Assembly (NCBI GenBank): GCA_033980235.1
Contig: CM067080.1
Span: forward strand, 2,530,001 to 2,594,000
Direction: 5' to 3'
Length of the DNA stretch: 64,000 nucleotides
Source: Diadema setosum
Lineage: Eukaryota; Echinodermata; Echinoidea; Diadematoida; Diadematidae
Within the stretch, counting starts at the first letter, position 1, and each line of letters starts with the position of its first letter. The notes beneath the pieces are model-generated. The model searched no databases, had not been told where the DNA came from, and saw only the letters and a program-made list of their open reading frames with translations. The position numbers and the translations under genes were made by a program. Shown here piece by piece: positions 12,819 through 22,769 of the stretch.

Positions 12819-15800
12819 ACATATACATATACATGTACATGTACATGTACATATACATAAAATGAAAGAAAGTACATCGGGACAAGCAACGTTTGCAGCT
12901 GAAAGTGAAGGGATAAAATGTGCAAACAGACATGGAAAAAGAAGAAAGGTAAAAAGAGATAGAAATAGAGAGACAAATATATAGAAAAAGGAGCAATAAT
13001 GACAGCGGAAGAGAGTATAGGCCTACTTGAAGAGAGAAAAAAGAAAGAAAGAAAAGAGAGATAATATCGAAGAATGAAAAGAAAGAGTATTTTGACACTT
13101 ACCATTACCGATGCTACCACCAAGCGTAGTCCCGTCCTCACATTCGTACCGCCCGTCGTAGATTTGGTCCGAACACCCGACCCAGATGCCTGGATCCAAG
13201 GTGGTTGCCAGGAAACCAGATACATCCAAGGCAGCCAGCTCGGCATCATCATTGGGTACGAAGACCTGTCCTCCCTCCCTGGTACACAGGGAGAGTGCTC
13301 TTGAGTAATTCGCCGTTTCTCCCTCGACGAATCTGTAACATCTCGCGTTTATCCCTTCCCAGCCATACGGGCACGTTGTCCCTTAAAAACAGGAGGGAAA
13401 GAAAAAATATCTCTCTCAAATCATTTATCCCTGGCATAAACAGGAATTTAGAGAGCCATAAAACTCACTGCCAATAAGAAATTGTACGACTTCCTTGAAA
13501 AGCAGGAAAAAAATAACAGACAAAATGTAATGACAAACTAAAGCACACACATGTATCGTTTGGGTATACATTAATAGTTTTGTCGCAAAGCGTGTTAACT
13601 CCATTTTTGTTAATCTAAGATTTTTGCACTTAAAGGGTGTGTACAGTTCTGGTCGAGGTGAAGATTTAGCTTTTAACGTTTTGCGAGATATTCAGAAACT
13701 ACTCTATGAGATGTCAAAGAGCATGCAGTTCTTAGGGGTATCAAAAGTTTATTCGATGAAAATCGGTTTTGAAATGGCTGAGATATCCAAAAACAAGGTG
13801 AAACAAAAGTATCCTAATAAAGTTGGGGCATGTCGCCTTTTATTATTAGCACTTTTTTGGATATCTCTGCCATTTGAAAACCAATTTTCATCAAATAAAC
13901 ATTGAATCCTTCTTAAAATTACATGCTCTTTCATATTTCATAAGAGGCTTTTCATTATCTCACTGAGGAATGTTCAAAACATGAATCCCTACCTCAACCA
14001 GTACTGTACAGTCCCTTTAAGATTGCTAAAAACAGAGACAAAATGCCAAGTTAAGATGAAATACTTTTAATCGTAATTCAAGAATATTCCTTGTTTTGCA
14101 ACAAGCTAGAAATCACTGGACAGGTTTTATTTTGTTCTGTGTAATCATGAACTTTAATACGCCCTTCTTGAAAATGTTTAACTATACGATGGCGATTCTT
14201 TCACCCTTTTTTGTCAACAAACTCATCCTTCATATATAGGTATTGCTACCTGAAAGACACAGTGAAAGGAGGAAAACAGAGCTGTTGTAAGCTGGTAAGT
14301 GAATGGCTTAATCAATAGTCACTGACATTGGAATTCTACCTCTGGATCTGTCCAGTTTGATGTACATGTAAGAACAGTGCATGTAGTGTTGATAACAATC
14401 ATCATGATAATGATGACGCATTTATTACAAAATGTTTGAAGTTTGAAGTTTTGAAGTTTTATTAGCAACAACAATTGAACATGTACATTTTCAATCATAA
14501 CATTATTGTATAATTACATACATATGTGAAAAAATACTTATCTATTACTCCTTTACAATACATAATTAAAGGATGACATTTGAGATTTATATTTAAATAT
14601 GATACGTGTAGCATAATTCTACAAAGTTGTTGTTAACAAGGGAACCAAAAGTTAGCACAAGGCTTTAGTGCTAATCGAGATTGGTCACCTTGATCTTCAT
14701 ACTAAAAAGCTAAACACAAAAGAAAAATTATTACGTGGTTAGTTAAAATGGCTGTTGATATTTATACAATGTACATCATTCATTTTCTAACATAGAAAAC
14801 TAATCATACTTGTTACAGTATAATATCTATCAGAGTAGGAAATCTACAAGGCATTTACGAAATGTAGATCTTTTGCTTTGTTCACGCATTTCTCGTGGCA
14901 ATGTGTTCCAAAGTTTTGGTCCTAAGTAAGAAATCGAAAATTGTCCCTGTGTGGTTCTAAATTTTGGTAAGTACAATATTCTTTTTTCATTTGTTCTTAT
15001 CCTGTAAGTATGATGCACAATTTGGCAATATTCATACAGTGGGTAAATTATGTAATATTATGTACTCGTACTAAGTCTGTGTTTGTGATGTGTATGTAGG
15101 TGTACAGTCACGTATAACGATATGCTATAGATTATCATAAACGCACGCTGTCATCCCATGTTGATGTGTTAGATAACTTCAATGGGATAAAGGCATCGAT
15201 ATCTGTACAATTATCATGATATCATCACAAGTTATATTCTTCTATTGAATTGCCCAATTGAAAATTTGTAGTAGCATTTATTTTTTAATATCCAAATGCA
15301 ATACGTGTTTCACGGGTATATACTCGAGAATACTGACAACCAGTTAACTAGCCCGTACCTTTGCTGAACCTGGCGGAACTACTCTAACTCACTCATACTG
15401 AATTCCTGGAAAACGGATATCTAATATGAACAAGTGGAATCAATATTTCAATACCCTGCTCCAAAGATTACTCAAAAAGCCCCGACAAAGTGATGTAACT
15501 TTTAGGCAGCAATAAATTCACTGGATAGTCCAGTGATTCTTTGTTGTATCCTCTACCGACATTGGATGCATGTACCATGCTATAATGACGTGCATATTGT
15601 GTATTGACATTCTGCAGTTACCATAGTTACTGTAGACCCCGAATTGAGAGCAGACTTCTTCACTAACTTCGGAGTTTGAACTGAAATGATCACCATCACT
15701 CTTACAAAAAAAGGTATTTTTTGCATAATTACAAAAAAAAAGAAGCCATTCCGTCATTATGTGCATGTTGTGGAGACATGAGTTAAACGAAAGACAGAGT

Positions 15801-16774
15801 AATAATGTATTATTCACTAAAGCAACTTAAGACCACAAGAAAGAAGTGAAGATACCTTCAAAACATTATCATATTTTCATTGGAAAATCAATGAAATCGA
15901 TGCATGTGCAATGAATAAACGTAAGGACAAGACCAGCGGCGTTGGAAAACAAGCACAATATTATCTTTAAAAAAATTATTCTTTTCATTCAAATCAGAAT
16001 CTGAATTAACTTAAAAAAGCCAAATTAGGATACTTGCAAAAGGAACCTTTTCTACATGTAGGCCTATATGGAACATTTAACTACCCAATGAAATTTGTAA
16101 TGCAGTAATGCACCAACTTTAAGATCTTTTCAGGTCTTATTATCTGGTTATATTGAAGATTGTATTACAAAATGTCACACACAATGATGTACCAAGGTAG
16201 CACCCAAGGTATTCCCCATATTGAGGGGCTTATAGAGAAATGTGTCTTTGTATAGTATATGTTTTCATTGTAAGTACTTTGCGGTTTTATATACCATACT
16301 AGGTATGTTAAAATGCAGGATCCCCGGGAAAATAGGCAGTGTTCGAAAATATGGCCAGTGGTGGCGATTCTCCAATTATTGATATTTCAAGATATGTATT
16401 TTCTCGTATACTACATATTTTAACGGAATACGGACATAAAACAAACAAACAAACAAACAATCAAATAAACAAAAGAACGTTTTTGCACCAGGGTCTTTTA
16501 ATATAGATTATCGGTTGAGATCTTAAAGACACGACGCATTTCAAACAATTAAACACTAAAGATATATTTACGTTTTGTTTTGCCTGTCACAGCTGCGCTA
16601 AAAGGCTATCTAAGTGCATTATTCAAAAGAAACATTTGTGATAAAGAAAATATTGACAAATGAATCTGAAACTGACATTGGCCTACCTTGAGACAGTTGG
16701 ATTATACCTGGAACTACCAGGATAGTAATAACAACAACGATGGTGCCACTGTAAAGTGAATGGAAGATGATCAT
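4151..16774 (-). CDS. Secreted C-type lectin with Ser-Gly-rich (proteoglycan-like) tail and PAN-like C-terminus, 4 exons
   Basis: The four exons (16774-16687, 13381-13103, 5128-4994, 4731-4151) join in phases 1, 1 and 1 to a 1083-nt CDS of 360 aa. Residues 1-29 form a hydrophobic signal peptide (core TIVVVITILVV). Residues 33-166 form a long-form C-type lectin domain: Cys33/Cys44 (N-terminal hairpin), Cys62/Cys166 and Cys136/Cys158 in the family spacing, plus an extra pair Cys99/Cys110. The classical EPN/QPD and WND calcium/sugar motifs are not evident, so carbohydrate binding is uncertain. Residues 201-255 contain 13 Ser-Gly dipeptides among Asp/Glu and Trp, the context used for glycosaminoglycan attachment. 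Residues 285-358 carry six Cys with PAN/apple spacing (ACFMVC, DSCQS, GICHL). N-glycosylation sequons occur at N54, N147, N161, N269 and N287. Expected location is extracellular matrix or secreted immune fluid (inference). Gene structure is seen directly; function is inferred from the family. Confidence 0.82.
4994..5128 (-). CDS. Lectin gene exon 3 (C-terminal half of CTLD)
   Basis: Acceptor GTGCTCACAG|ATTGGTGG, donor TGCGAAC|GTAAGTG, 135 nt, phase 1 to phase 1. It encodes WWMSAPSS, NECLML and the closing SCHWNLSVLCE, which match the last three conserved cysteines of C-type lectin domains. Confidence 0.83.
5313..5548. repeat. 118-bp tandem duplication with nested (GAAT)n
   Basis: The segment starting TTTATCTTCTGCACAAAATT at 5313 is repeated at 5431 with very few changes; each copy carries a short (GAAT)n run. 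Lies in lectin intron 2. Confidence 0.9.
5549..6150. other. Lectin intron 2, nothing recognised
   Basis: AT-rich single-copy-looking intron sequence; no exon, RNA gene or repeat boundary could be supported. Confidence 0.4.
6560..8454. other. Intron/transposon interior without recognised genes
   Basis: AT-rich DNA with a poly-C/CCA tract near 7042-7060 and short A/T runs. The short frames here have no codon structure or homology I can recognise. Confidence 0.4.
8455..9872 (-). mobile_element. Helentron-like non-autonomous element (copy a), with nested MITE
   Basis: Read on the minus strand it starts TATGCCTCCGCCACGAAATG, has (GTCC)n tracts, and ends GTCGCC..GCGACATTTCTAGT. The 13-bp TATGCCTCCGCCA recurs inverted near the other end, followed by a short hairpin. 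This matches the layout of Helentron-associated (HINE) elements: short subterminal inverted repeats, a 3' hairpin and a microsatellite core. The interior is dominated by TTGACCTTTGACC motifs. A 302-bp MITE (8975-9277) interrupts it. Confidence 0.65.
8975..9277. mobile_element. MITE copy 2 with 6-bp TSD ATACAT
   Basis: Same element as 2143-2444, flanked by ATACAT (8969-8974 and 9278-9283). Its insertion inside the Helentron-like copy shows that it arrived later. Confidence 0.88.
10301..10565 (+). mobile_element. LINE 3' end remnant with (TTGAA)-type tail
   Basis: A non-coding T-rich stretch ends in AATAAATAAATT followed by ACTGAATTGCATTGAATTGAAG, like the 3'UTR plus short tandem tail of a 5'-truncated non-LTR element. 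Inferred from layout only. Confidence 0.35.
10834..11039. mobile_element. Foldback MITE with TA target duplication
   Basis: Inverted ends CTGTGTATACGCTATTATTT / AAAATAACAGCATATACAG bounded by TA; GC-rich TTTTCGCG blocks inside. Related ends occur at 48403 and 54191. Confidence 0.6.
11258..11299. repeat. (AGAT)n microsatellite
   Basis: About ten AGAT units with one AGCT interruption. Confidence 0.95.
11560..11704 (+). mobile_element. LINE 3' end remnant with (GAAAC)n tail
   Basis: A 3'UTR-like T-rich segment ends GGAAATAAATAAAT followed by four GAAAC units (about 11681-11703). Confidence 0.4.
11943..11991. repeat. (TTTG)n microsatellite
   Basis: Twelve TTTG units, then poly-T and poly-G runs to 12010. 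Confidence 0.95.
12020..13102. other. Lectin intron 2, part adjoining exon 2
   Basis: No exon-like sequence; (TA)n/(TG)n microsatellites at 12780-12860 and a purine-rich GAAAGAAA tract at 13030-13090, which generates long but meaningless open frames. Confidence 0.5.
13103..13381 (-). CDS. Lectin gene exon 2 (N-terminal half of CTLD)
   Basis: Acceptor TTTTTAAG|GGACAACG, donor GGTAATG|GTAAGTG, 279 nt, phase 1 to phase 1. It encodes the typical CTLD opening CPYGWEGINARCYRF, then alpha-1 with Cys62 and the WVGCSDQ strand. The 3.3-kb intron on its 5' side and the 8-kb intron on its 3' side are filled with mobile elements. Confidence 0.85.
13634..14016. mobile_element. TTAA-flanked palindromic MITE, copy 1
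   Basis: TTAA at 13630-13633 and 14017-14020; ends AGGGTGTGTACAG / CTGTACAGTCCCT and long imperfect inverted arms (GATATCCAAAAA / TTTTTGGATATC). Same family as 22770-23187 and 53282-53680. TTAA duplication fits Kolobok/piggyBac-like mobilisation. Confidence 0.75.
14428..15080 (-). mobile_element. 5'-truncated LINE, C-terminal RT-protein fragment and 3'UTR
   Basis: The minus-strand frame 15018-14830 encodes RIRTNEKRILYLPKFRTTQG and GPKLWNTLPREMR, the usual end of CR1/L2-like reverse transcriptase proteins. A 3'UTR follows to AATAAAACTTC and a (CTTCAAA)n tail at about 14430-14460. The 5' boundary is approximate. Confidence 0.65.
15081..16686. other. Lectin intron 1, no gene recognised
   Basis: AT-rich intron with short (AAAC)n near 16440. 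No conserved frame seen; the element-free appearance suggests mostly unique sequence. Confidence 0.4.
16687..16774 (-). CDS. Lectin gene exon 1 (signal peptide)
   Basis: The first ATG in the open frame is at 16774-16772; the frame extends further 5' only through a GTG, so this ATG is taken as the start. It encodes 29 residues plus one nucleotide, ending at CTCAAG|GTAGGC. Strongly hydrophobic after a short N-region. An upstream 5'UTR exon cannot be excluded. Confidence 0.7.
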
Positions 16775-18057
16775 ACTTCCTGATAGGCGTCTATATAGGA
16801 TACTCCTCAATTGCTGACCTGTTGTACAGTCAAAACTTTCTTTCACGATAGGTTGACAAGCACCGCGATAGATAGACTCAATAGATTCTGAGTAACAGGT
16901 TGTAAGGGATGAAGATCACCAATACCAGCGTCGTACATGATTAATAGATGAGAGTGCGATTGTCATCCTCATAGACACCCGTGCACACAACCTGGCTGCG
17001 GAGGGCCCGTATTGACCTTCCAATATGCATTTAGCAAATTAGATCTAGGATATTATGCTACTGATTGCTCGCTGTTGCCATATTGTTCCCAAAAAAGAAA
17101 AATGTATGGAATACATTGACTAGCAGGTCACCCATGCATGTAATGTTTTGCTTAGTACCAACGGTTGTAGACTGTAACGGTGTGTATAATTAATCAACGC
17201 AGTGAAGCCTGCAGTTCTGATCCAGTTCAGTAATGCCATATATTCTTTTTGCCTCGTCTGGAATAGATCCAGAGTCAGCTTTTAATCTGCCTTAGAGGCT
17301 TTTATCCACCAGAATGTATATGAAGTGCACTAAATAATGAAATTAATGATATCAATAACTAATATCATACCATACACTCGACTCTGATTATTTGCTTTCC
17401 TGCCGGAGAGCGTATGGTATATTATTAACAAGAATGAATCTGGATTAAATGTATTAGTTTGTCATTTTACATTATATATTCCATCTTATTTCGAAAACAC
17501 CGTTGTTTTCAAACGATGTTGCACCAGTTACTGAGTAGCTGGTCAGTATGAACCAATGTTCTGCAGATTGTAGTTATTTTTATTCTATGAATGTTCAAAC
17601 GTGTATGGTCATTAGAAACAGCAGTATGAACAAAGCAATATATTATCCATATCCATAATATCCATATCTATATCCAGGATAATTTCAACTGTATATTATC
17701 TGATGATAGTATACCCTTTCATGCCCTTTGAGTACTCAGACCGAGTGGTAAAAAGCAGTATGAATACCACCTATTTTCTGAATTATTGTTATCATTATCA
17801 TAATCATTATTATTTTCATTATTATCACCATTTTTGTTGTTATTATTATTACCGTTATTGATATTGTCAGTATTGTCACTGTACCATCTTTAATGGTAAA
17901 TATTATTTTCTCTATAATAACGAACGCGTTATGTCTTGGCAGGAATCATTTTGACCATTATTACGTCAATTGATCATAAGAAATAATGAAAATAATATAT
18001 AATCCGCCACAGATAACAACATCTTCATATTCACAATAATAACGCTGCAGGAACTTG
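16775..18057. other. 5' flank of lectin gene
   Basis: No exon supported. A (TTA)n/(ATC)n-rich tract is at 17770-17880. The promoter of the lectin gene should lie here but no unambiguous TATA box or start site could be chosen. Confidence 0.35.
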
Positions 18058-19188
18058 CTGAAATGTATTCTCTATGAGTGCACGTCATGAGTTCGACACC
18101 CACGAATCATACAGCCCACGAGTCAAACGGCCAATGACTTCGACATTATTCAAGCAAATAAAGCTCGTGGGTCCGACAATAAGTGACCCTGCACCTCAAA
18201 ACAAACAAAAAGTCGCCAGACATGAATTTTTAGTTAAGGCCATATTCTGAAAGAGCAGACTTTAAGATTTAAAATGATGTATAACTCAAATCAAATGGAC
18301 TCTCCTGACCTATCTAAATATTGGAAAGAAAGCACAAACTCAGGAAAAGTGTGAACTGAGAAAAGAGGCTCTGAAGTACAGTGTCTATTCAGGCGCTTAA
18401 TCTTTACCAAACCGTGCTGGCTGTGCGATGAATGGGACAAAAAAAAAAGGAAGTAAACCACCAGGGTAATAACAATGAAGGGATTATCAAATTAAACTGA
18501 AATCAAGCATGCCTCATTAACACGTGCTGCCCATAATTAATGCCAACTTTCAAAGCAGTAGCACTATTCTTTCAAAAGTTATTAGAGTTGAAAGTGAAGA
18601 TAGTGGACAAGGTTTTTCAGAAATGAAAAAGGGATTCTAAAGACACACCTAATCACAATATTCTACCAAAAATGTTCGAGATAAACTGCTAAAAAAACAC
18701 ACTTTCCTGCCCGTTTTCTGATACCAAATTTTAGCATAATGTAAAAGAAGACCCGCTCTTTCAGAAAATATGAAAAAGTCAAGTTCGGCTAGGTTGACCC
18801 ATTTCACTTATTTTCAGTCCTCACGCAAAATCAGTGTGTGCAACTTTATGTTCGTTTTGAGGTGCACGGTCACAATAGAAACAGCAAGCAAGGCTCACGA
18901 GACCGACACATTATGTAATGTCGAACTCGTAGGTTGTTTTACGTAGTGTCGAACTCATGGGCCTCATTTGCCGAGTGTCGGTGCATGACCCTTATTTTCC
19001 TATAGTGTCGAACTCATGAGCTGTATGACTCGTGGGTTGTACGACTCATGAACCTGTATTCAATGTCGAACTCGTGATTCCTATGACTCGTGGGGTGTAT
19101 AACTTTTGGGCTGTTATGTCTAGTCTCATGGGCTGTATGATTCGTGGGTATCGGACTCGTGACTTGCACCCATGAGAATGTATTTCAG
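18058..19188. mobile_element. 1.1-kb foldback element with CTCGTGGG motif array
   Basis: Ends CTGAAATGTATTCTC (18058) and GAGAATGTATTTCAG (19188) are inverted, followed inward by inverted CCCACGAATCATACAGCCCA. The right arm repeats TCGAACTCRTGRGC / TATGACTCGTGGG about ten times. An inner inverted pair (TGACCCTGCACCTCAAAAC at 18184 and its complement at about 18852-18872) marks a second, nested structure of about 690 bp. Confidence 0.65.
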
Positions 19189-19326
19189 TCGGCCTCGTGG
19201 GGTCACCCCGTTCTCTATAAAGTGGAAGGAGCTCTTGTTGCTTAATGGACAAGGTCACAGATCTGAAAATCAATCGCCCTCTCTCTGGTTCAAGTCCCCT
19301 GGCTGCGGTGTCTGCGTCCCAACCCT

Positions 19327-19627
19327 ACTGGAATGAACACAGTGTCCCACAGTGTGTTCACAGTGTGTTCACAGTGTATTCACAGTGTTTTCATAGTCGA
19401 CTATGTGAAAATGCTCGAATTTAACAGGGTGAAGATGATCACACTGTGGTGTGGTTTTCACCTACCTATAGTGTTCACGTAGTGATGCTTTGTTTCACAC
19501 TGTGAATTGACAACTCACATTGTGTTCACACACTATGAAGCTTGAATTTAACAGTGTTCAGAGATTTCACACAGTATTCAGAGATTTCACACTGTGTTCA
19601 CAATGTGTTCACACTATGCTCTTTCCA
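19327..19627. repeat. Degenerate TTCACACTGTG array
   Basis: Roughly 20 copies of GTGTTCACA or its complement in both orientations, with CTTGAATTTAACAG and its near-complement twice. Probably a foldback element; no TSD found. Confidence 0.6.
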
Positions 19628-19861
19628 GAAGGGAAGACAAGGTCTTCTATCCACATTACTTGCTAATCAGCAGTCACTGATTCCTTAGCGGCCACGTGTA
19701 ACAAAATTTATGCTAATCAATCAATAAAAGCGAATGTTTAGGTTATTATTGTTTATGACATTCAAAAAGACATTATACGTTATACTACGCGTATATCATA
19801 ACGACTCCTAATATCAGCCATGTTCACACGTATTTCTAGTCGGAGATTAAAAATTTATGGC

Positions 19862-20455
19862 ACGACAATTCAAATTCAAATTCATGCATATCTTACCACG
19901 ACCCTTGTGTCCACACGACGGTCGTGGGAAGAAACTCCGACCAATTTATGTGCGAGGGTCGGTGTAACTTCCGGAAGTGGTAGCGCCGCGCACATCGACC
20001 ATGCGATTGTGTTTTTTTACCAGTGGCATTTGTCTTCTCCATTCTTGCTGATGGAAATTTCTGCATGATTGCTAGCTTCTTCGTCGCGATCGACTAGGTT
20101 AGAATTGCACCAGACACGCACGTGTCGTCGCAAAATGTCAACATTGCGATTTGACCCAGGAAGTTTTACCTATAGGTCGTAAGGTATAAGTTCATAGATA
20201 CTCCGAGGGCTTGTCCGCACGGGCAATTTACTCCGACCGGCTAGTCGTGGTAGCGAGATACTCCTGAGAAAACTCAGGAGTATCTCGTTCGGAGGAAGAG
20301 GTCGTGGTAAGTTCCTCCGATCGGAGGAAGTTACCACGACCTTGTTTAGACGGGCACTACTCCGACCTATCCTCCGAAGTTACTCCGACCAAGCTTCCTC
20401 CGACCCTTCCTCCGAAGTTACTCCGACCAAAACTGCCTCCGTCTGAACACAGCTA
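19862..20455. mobile_element. Foldback region with CTCCGACC motifs and two long palindromes
   Basis: Many copies of CTCCGACC/CCTCCGA and inverted TACCACGACC. Hairpin 20254-20287 has a perfect 15-bp stem with an AAAA loop; palindrome 20299-20342 is 44 bp with one mismatched pair around CCGATCGG. Outer boundaries are uncertain. Confidence 0.6.
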
Positions 20456-21236
20456 GACACCATGCACATGTGAGCAATTTGAGTTCAAAGAGAGTACGAA
20501 TTGAAAGCTATAAATGCTAATAGTTCTCTTCATATCAAACTGAGGAATTCCAGTTATTTTTCACCTCCTGGCCTTTACTACCATTTTTTTTTTTTTTTTT
20601 TGGTTTTTGGTTTTTGCTTCATGCAAAACAGCTCTCACACTGAGATGTTAATTTCATGTATTTCATGAATAGTCTTGATAACAGCACACAGAGCATTGCA
20701 AAGGATGGGTTTATATCGACTTTTTTATTTTCTAAGACGCATGGAGGCCTATGAATGTCTAATGACATTTGCAATTGTACTCCATTAAATATTTGTTTCA
20801 AATCATCTTTTAATACATTCGAGTTAGATATACAATCTGTTTCTGCCGGCTGTAATAATGATAGAAACAACTCACAGGAACAGCATTTGTCTGAAACCAC
20901 TTTATAATGACCAATACATTCGTCTAACGTGATATGAAAATTTATGTCAAATAACCTATCAAAGCACCATATTTTTCTCCTTTTTTTACACCATCGTTGA
21001 TACAAATTCGAGAGCTTTTATTGGAAGAGGTATGTTTTACCATATCAATTAGTAACAACAGCTCCGCATTTCAAACTGCAGATAACCTTGTTCGTGTGCA
21101 TGTGTATGCGTGAATATATGTCTGTGTATGCCATTGTAGGCTCTGCTTTTACGTGAACGTAATCTGCTGGGATAAACGAGCTATGTGCATACTTCATTGT
21201 TCATATATTTCATCGCAAATTACGATGAAGCTTTGC
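20456..21236. other. Spacer 3' of the GPCR gene
   Basis: Contains a T/GT tract at 20583-20620 and a minus-strand frame (21005-20619) opening only from TTG, with no recognisable domain. Probably includes the GPCR 3'UTR. Confidence 0.35.
21017..21022 (-). promoter_or_regulatory. Candidate polyadenylation signal of the GPCR gene
   Basis: AATAAA on the minus strand about 215 nt after the GPCR stop codon; the first such hexamer in that direction. Confidence 0.4.
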
Positions 21237-22445
21237 TTAGGCCACAATCTCATGTTGAGATGTTGGCTCTCTACGAGATATCACTTCGTCAAATATTGGT
21301 GATTTCCTCGCATGGCCACCGGTGAATAAACTTTTCACTGCTTGCCGAAATTGTGGATGCCGAAGAGTGTAAATGATGGGATTGGCACAGGAGTTGAAAA
21401 AGGCAACGACGAAAAGAACCCTGTACATCGGTGTGAAAAAATAGGAGAGTGGGATGATTCCCAGGTTAAACAACAGGAATACAACTTGATCCGGTGCCCA
21501 GCAGACGATGTACGTGACGACGATAGTGAACACGAGCTTGATGGTACGATCACGAGCAATTATGTGAAACGAAGGTTTAGAATTTGCCAGCTGCTGATTG
21601 GTCGATTTGAAAATGGCAGCTTCGCGGTGGAGAGCACGGATCACGGCAATTTGTGTGACCAGCATGGAACATGTGGGGAAGACGAGGCGGACGCTGAACG
21701 TGAAAAATCCCAACACCAGTTTGGCGTTCGGCGAAGCAAATTCGATGGCACATGTCCCTGCCTCCCCGTCTACAGAATTTGTGAAAAATCCCGCTGATGA
21801 TATTATCGGCGACATTCCCCAAATTAATCCAACCGCACTGACGATCCGCTTACGGCTGAAATGATGTTTGAAGTGTAGTGGATATAAAACCGCGAAAAAT
21901 CGGTCAAAGGACAAGGCGACTAGGAAATATATGGAGGCAGTAATAGACGAAAACATGAAGAAGTTGGGGAGAAGTAGTTTACAGTAAATCCAGCCCGCCC
22001 ACGTCGTCGGCACCGGGTCCGGTGTCGGGTACGGAATCAGGAACACTGATGTCAGGAAATCAGCAATCGCAAGATTACCAACCAAGGTATCCGTCGAGGA
22101 GAGCTGGCGCGTGGACGAGCGACGTCCAAAGATGACGACGATGACGAGAAGGTTCCCTACCATACCGAGAATGACGGAAAGCAATTGTATCACTGTGTAC
22201 CACGACCACGTCATGGCGGTCCAGCTCCATCCAGTGGACTCTGGCGAGGTATCGGATGCCGCTGTGCCATCATAATTACCATAATTTCTTTCGATTATAT
22301 CGTTGCTTAGATACATGTCCATGCTTTCTATGTTCGTTGACAGCTCGCTTTTGTGAAGGACTGTGGAAGATATCGCAGTCGATGAAGAACTTTGGCCGGC
22401 GGGGAGAAGGATAACAAGCAAGGCGAAGGCAACACGTCCCGCCAT
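21237..22445 (-). CDS. Rhodopsin-class (class A) G protein-coupled receptor, intronless, orphan
   Basis: Single-exon CDS of 402 aa from ATG 22445-22443 to TAA at 21237. The frame stays open 21 codons further 5' but only from a TTG. A possible splice acceptor (TTCACAG|GCGCT) lies just before the ATG, so a 5'UTR intron is plausible. Residues 1-18 look like a signal peptide; residues 19-80 are a Ser/Thr-rich ectodomain. Family hallmarks: GMVGN with N98 in TM1, LAIAD with D129 in TM2, C155 and C232 for the extracellular disulfide, DRF at 181-183 (DRY variant), CWAP at 315-318 in TM6, NPIIY at 355-359 in TM7. This resembles the many intronless peptide-receptor-like GPCRs of echinoderms and amphioxus; the ligand cannot be named. 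It should sit in the plasma membrane and couple to a heterotrimeric G protein (family knowledge). Confidence 0.9.
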   Translation of the reverse strand: MAGRVAFALLVILLPAGQSSSSTAISSTVLHKSELSTNIESMDMYLSNDIIERNYGNYDGTAASDTSPESTGWSWTAMTWSWYTVIQLLSVILGMVGNLLVIVVIFGRRSSTRQLSSTDTLVGNLAIADFLTSVFLIPYPTPDPVPTTWAGWIYCKLLLPNFFMFSSITASIYFLVALSFDRFFAVLYPLHFKHHFSRKRIVSAVGLIWGMSPIISSAGFFTNSVDGEAGTCAIEFASPNAKLVLGFFTFSVRLVFPTCSMLVTQIAVIRALHREAAIFKSTNQQLANSKPSFHIIARDRTIKLVFTIVVTYIVCWAPDQVVFLLFNLGIIPLSYFFTPMYRVLFVVAFFNSCANPIIYTLRHPQFRQAVKSLFTGGHARKSPIFDEVISRREPTSQHEIVA

Positions 22446-22769
22446 AGCGCCTGTGAAGATCTTACCTATCCTTGAAAAGATAAAATACGAAATCGTCCAA
22501 AGATTCAAAATAAAACACTACTACTCACTGAACATCTTGTCAACAGAATGATATCGATTGGTGAAGCAATATTCTTCAGTGTTCCATAACACCGAATAGT
22601 TATCTTACGAAGAAGTAACATAACCACTACATGTCGTTATGATGCCAAAGCAGTTCCCAGATGTCACTGGATGTACGATTAGATAGCTTCACTGCATGTT
22701 CATAGCTTACAACTCTTTGATATACGTGATTTGCACAGAAGATGGATACAGAAAGACAAGATAGATTAA

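Noticed and set aside
12736..13098. Long minus-strand frames through YICLSISISFYL-type sequence
   Set aside because: Generated by (TA)n and GAAA-rich low-complexity DNA; the real coding sequence there is lectin exon 2 in one frame.
18890..19187. CRISPR-like or satellite array
   Set aside because: Unit length and sequence drift freely, spacers are not unique, and the context is a eukaryotic foldback element.
20619..21005. 128-aa minus-strand frame rich in Cys
   Set aside because: Starts only from TTG, has no recognisable domain, and overlaps the probable GPCR 3'UTR.
22446..22508. GPCR start 21 codons further upstream
   Set aside because: That start is TTG and the segment contains a plausible splice acceptor; the ATG at 22445 begins a clean signal peptide.
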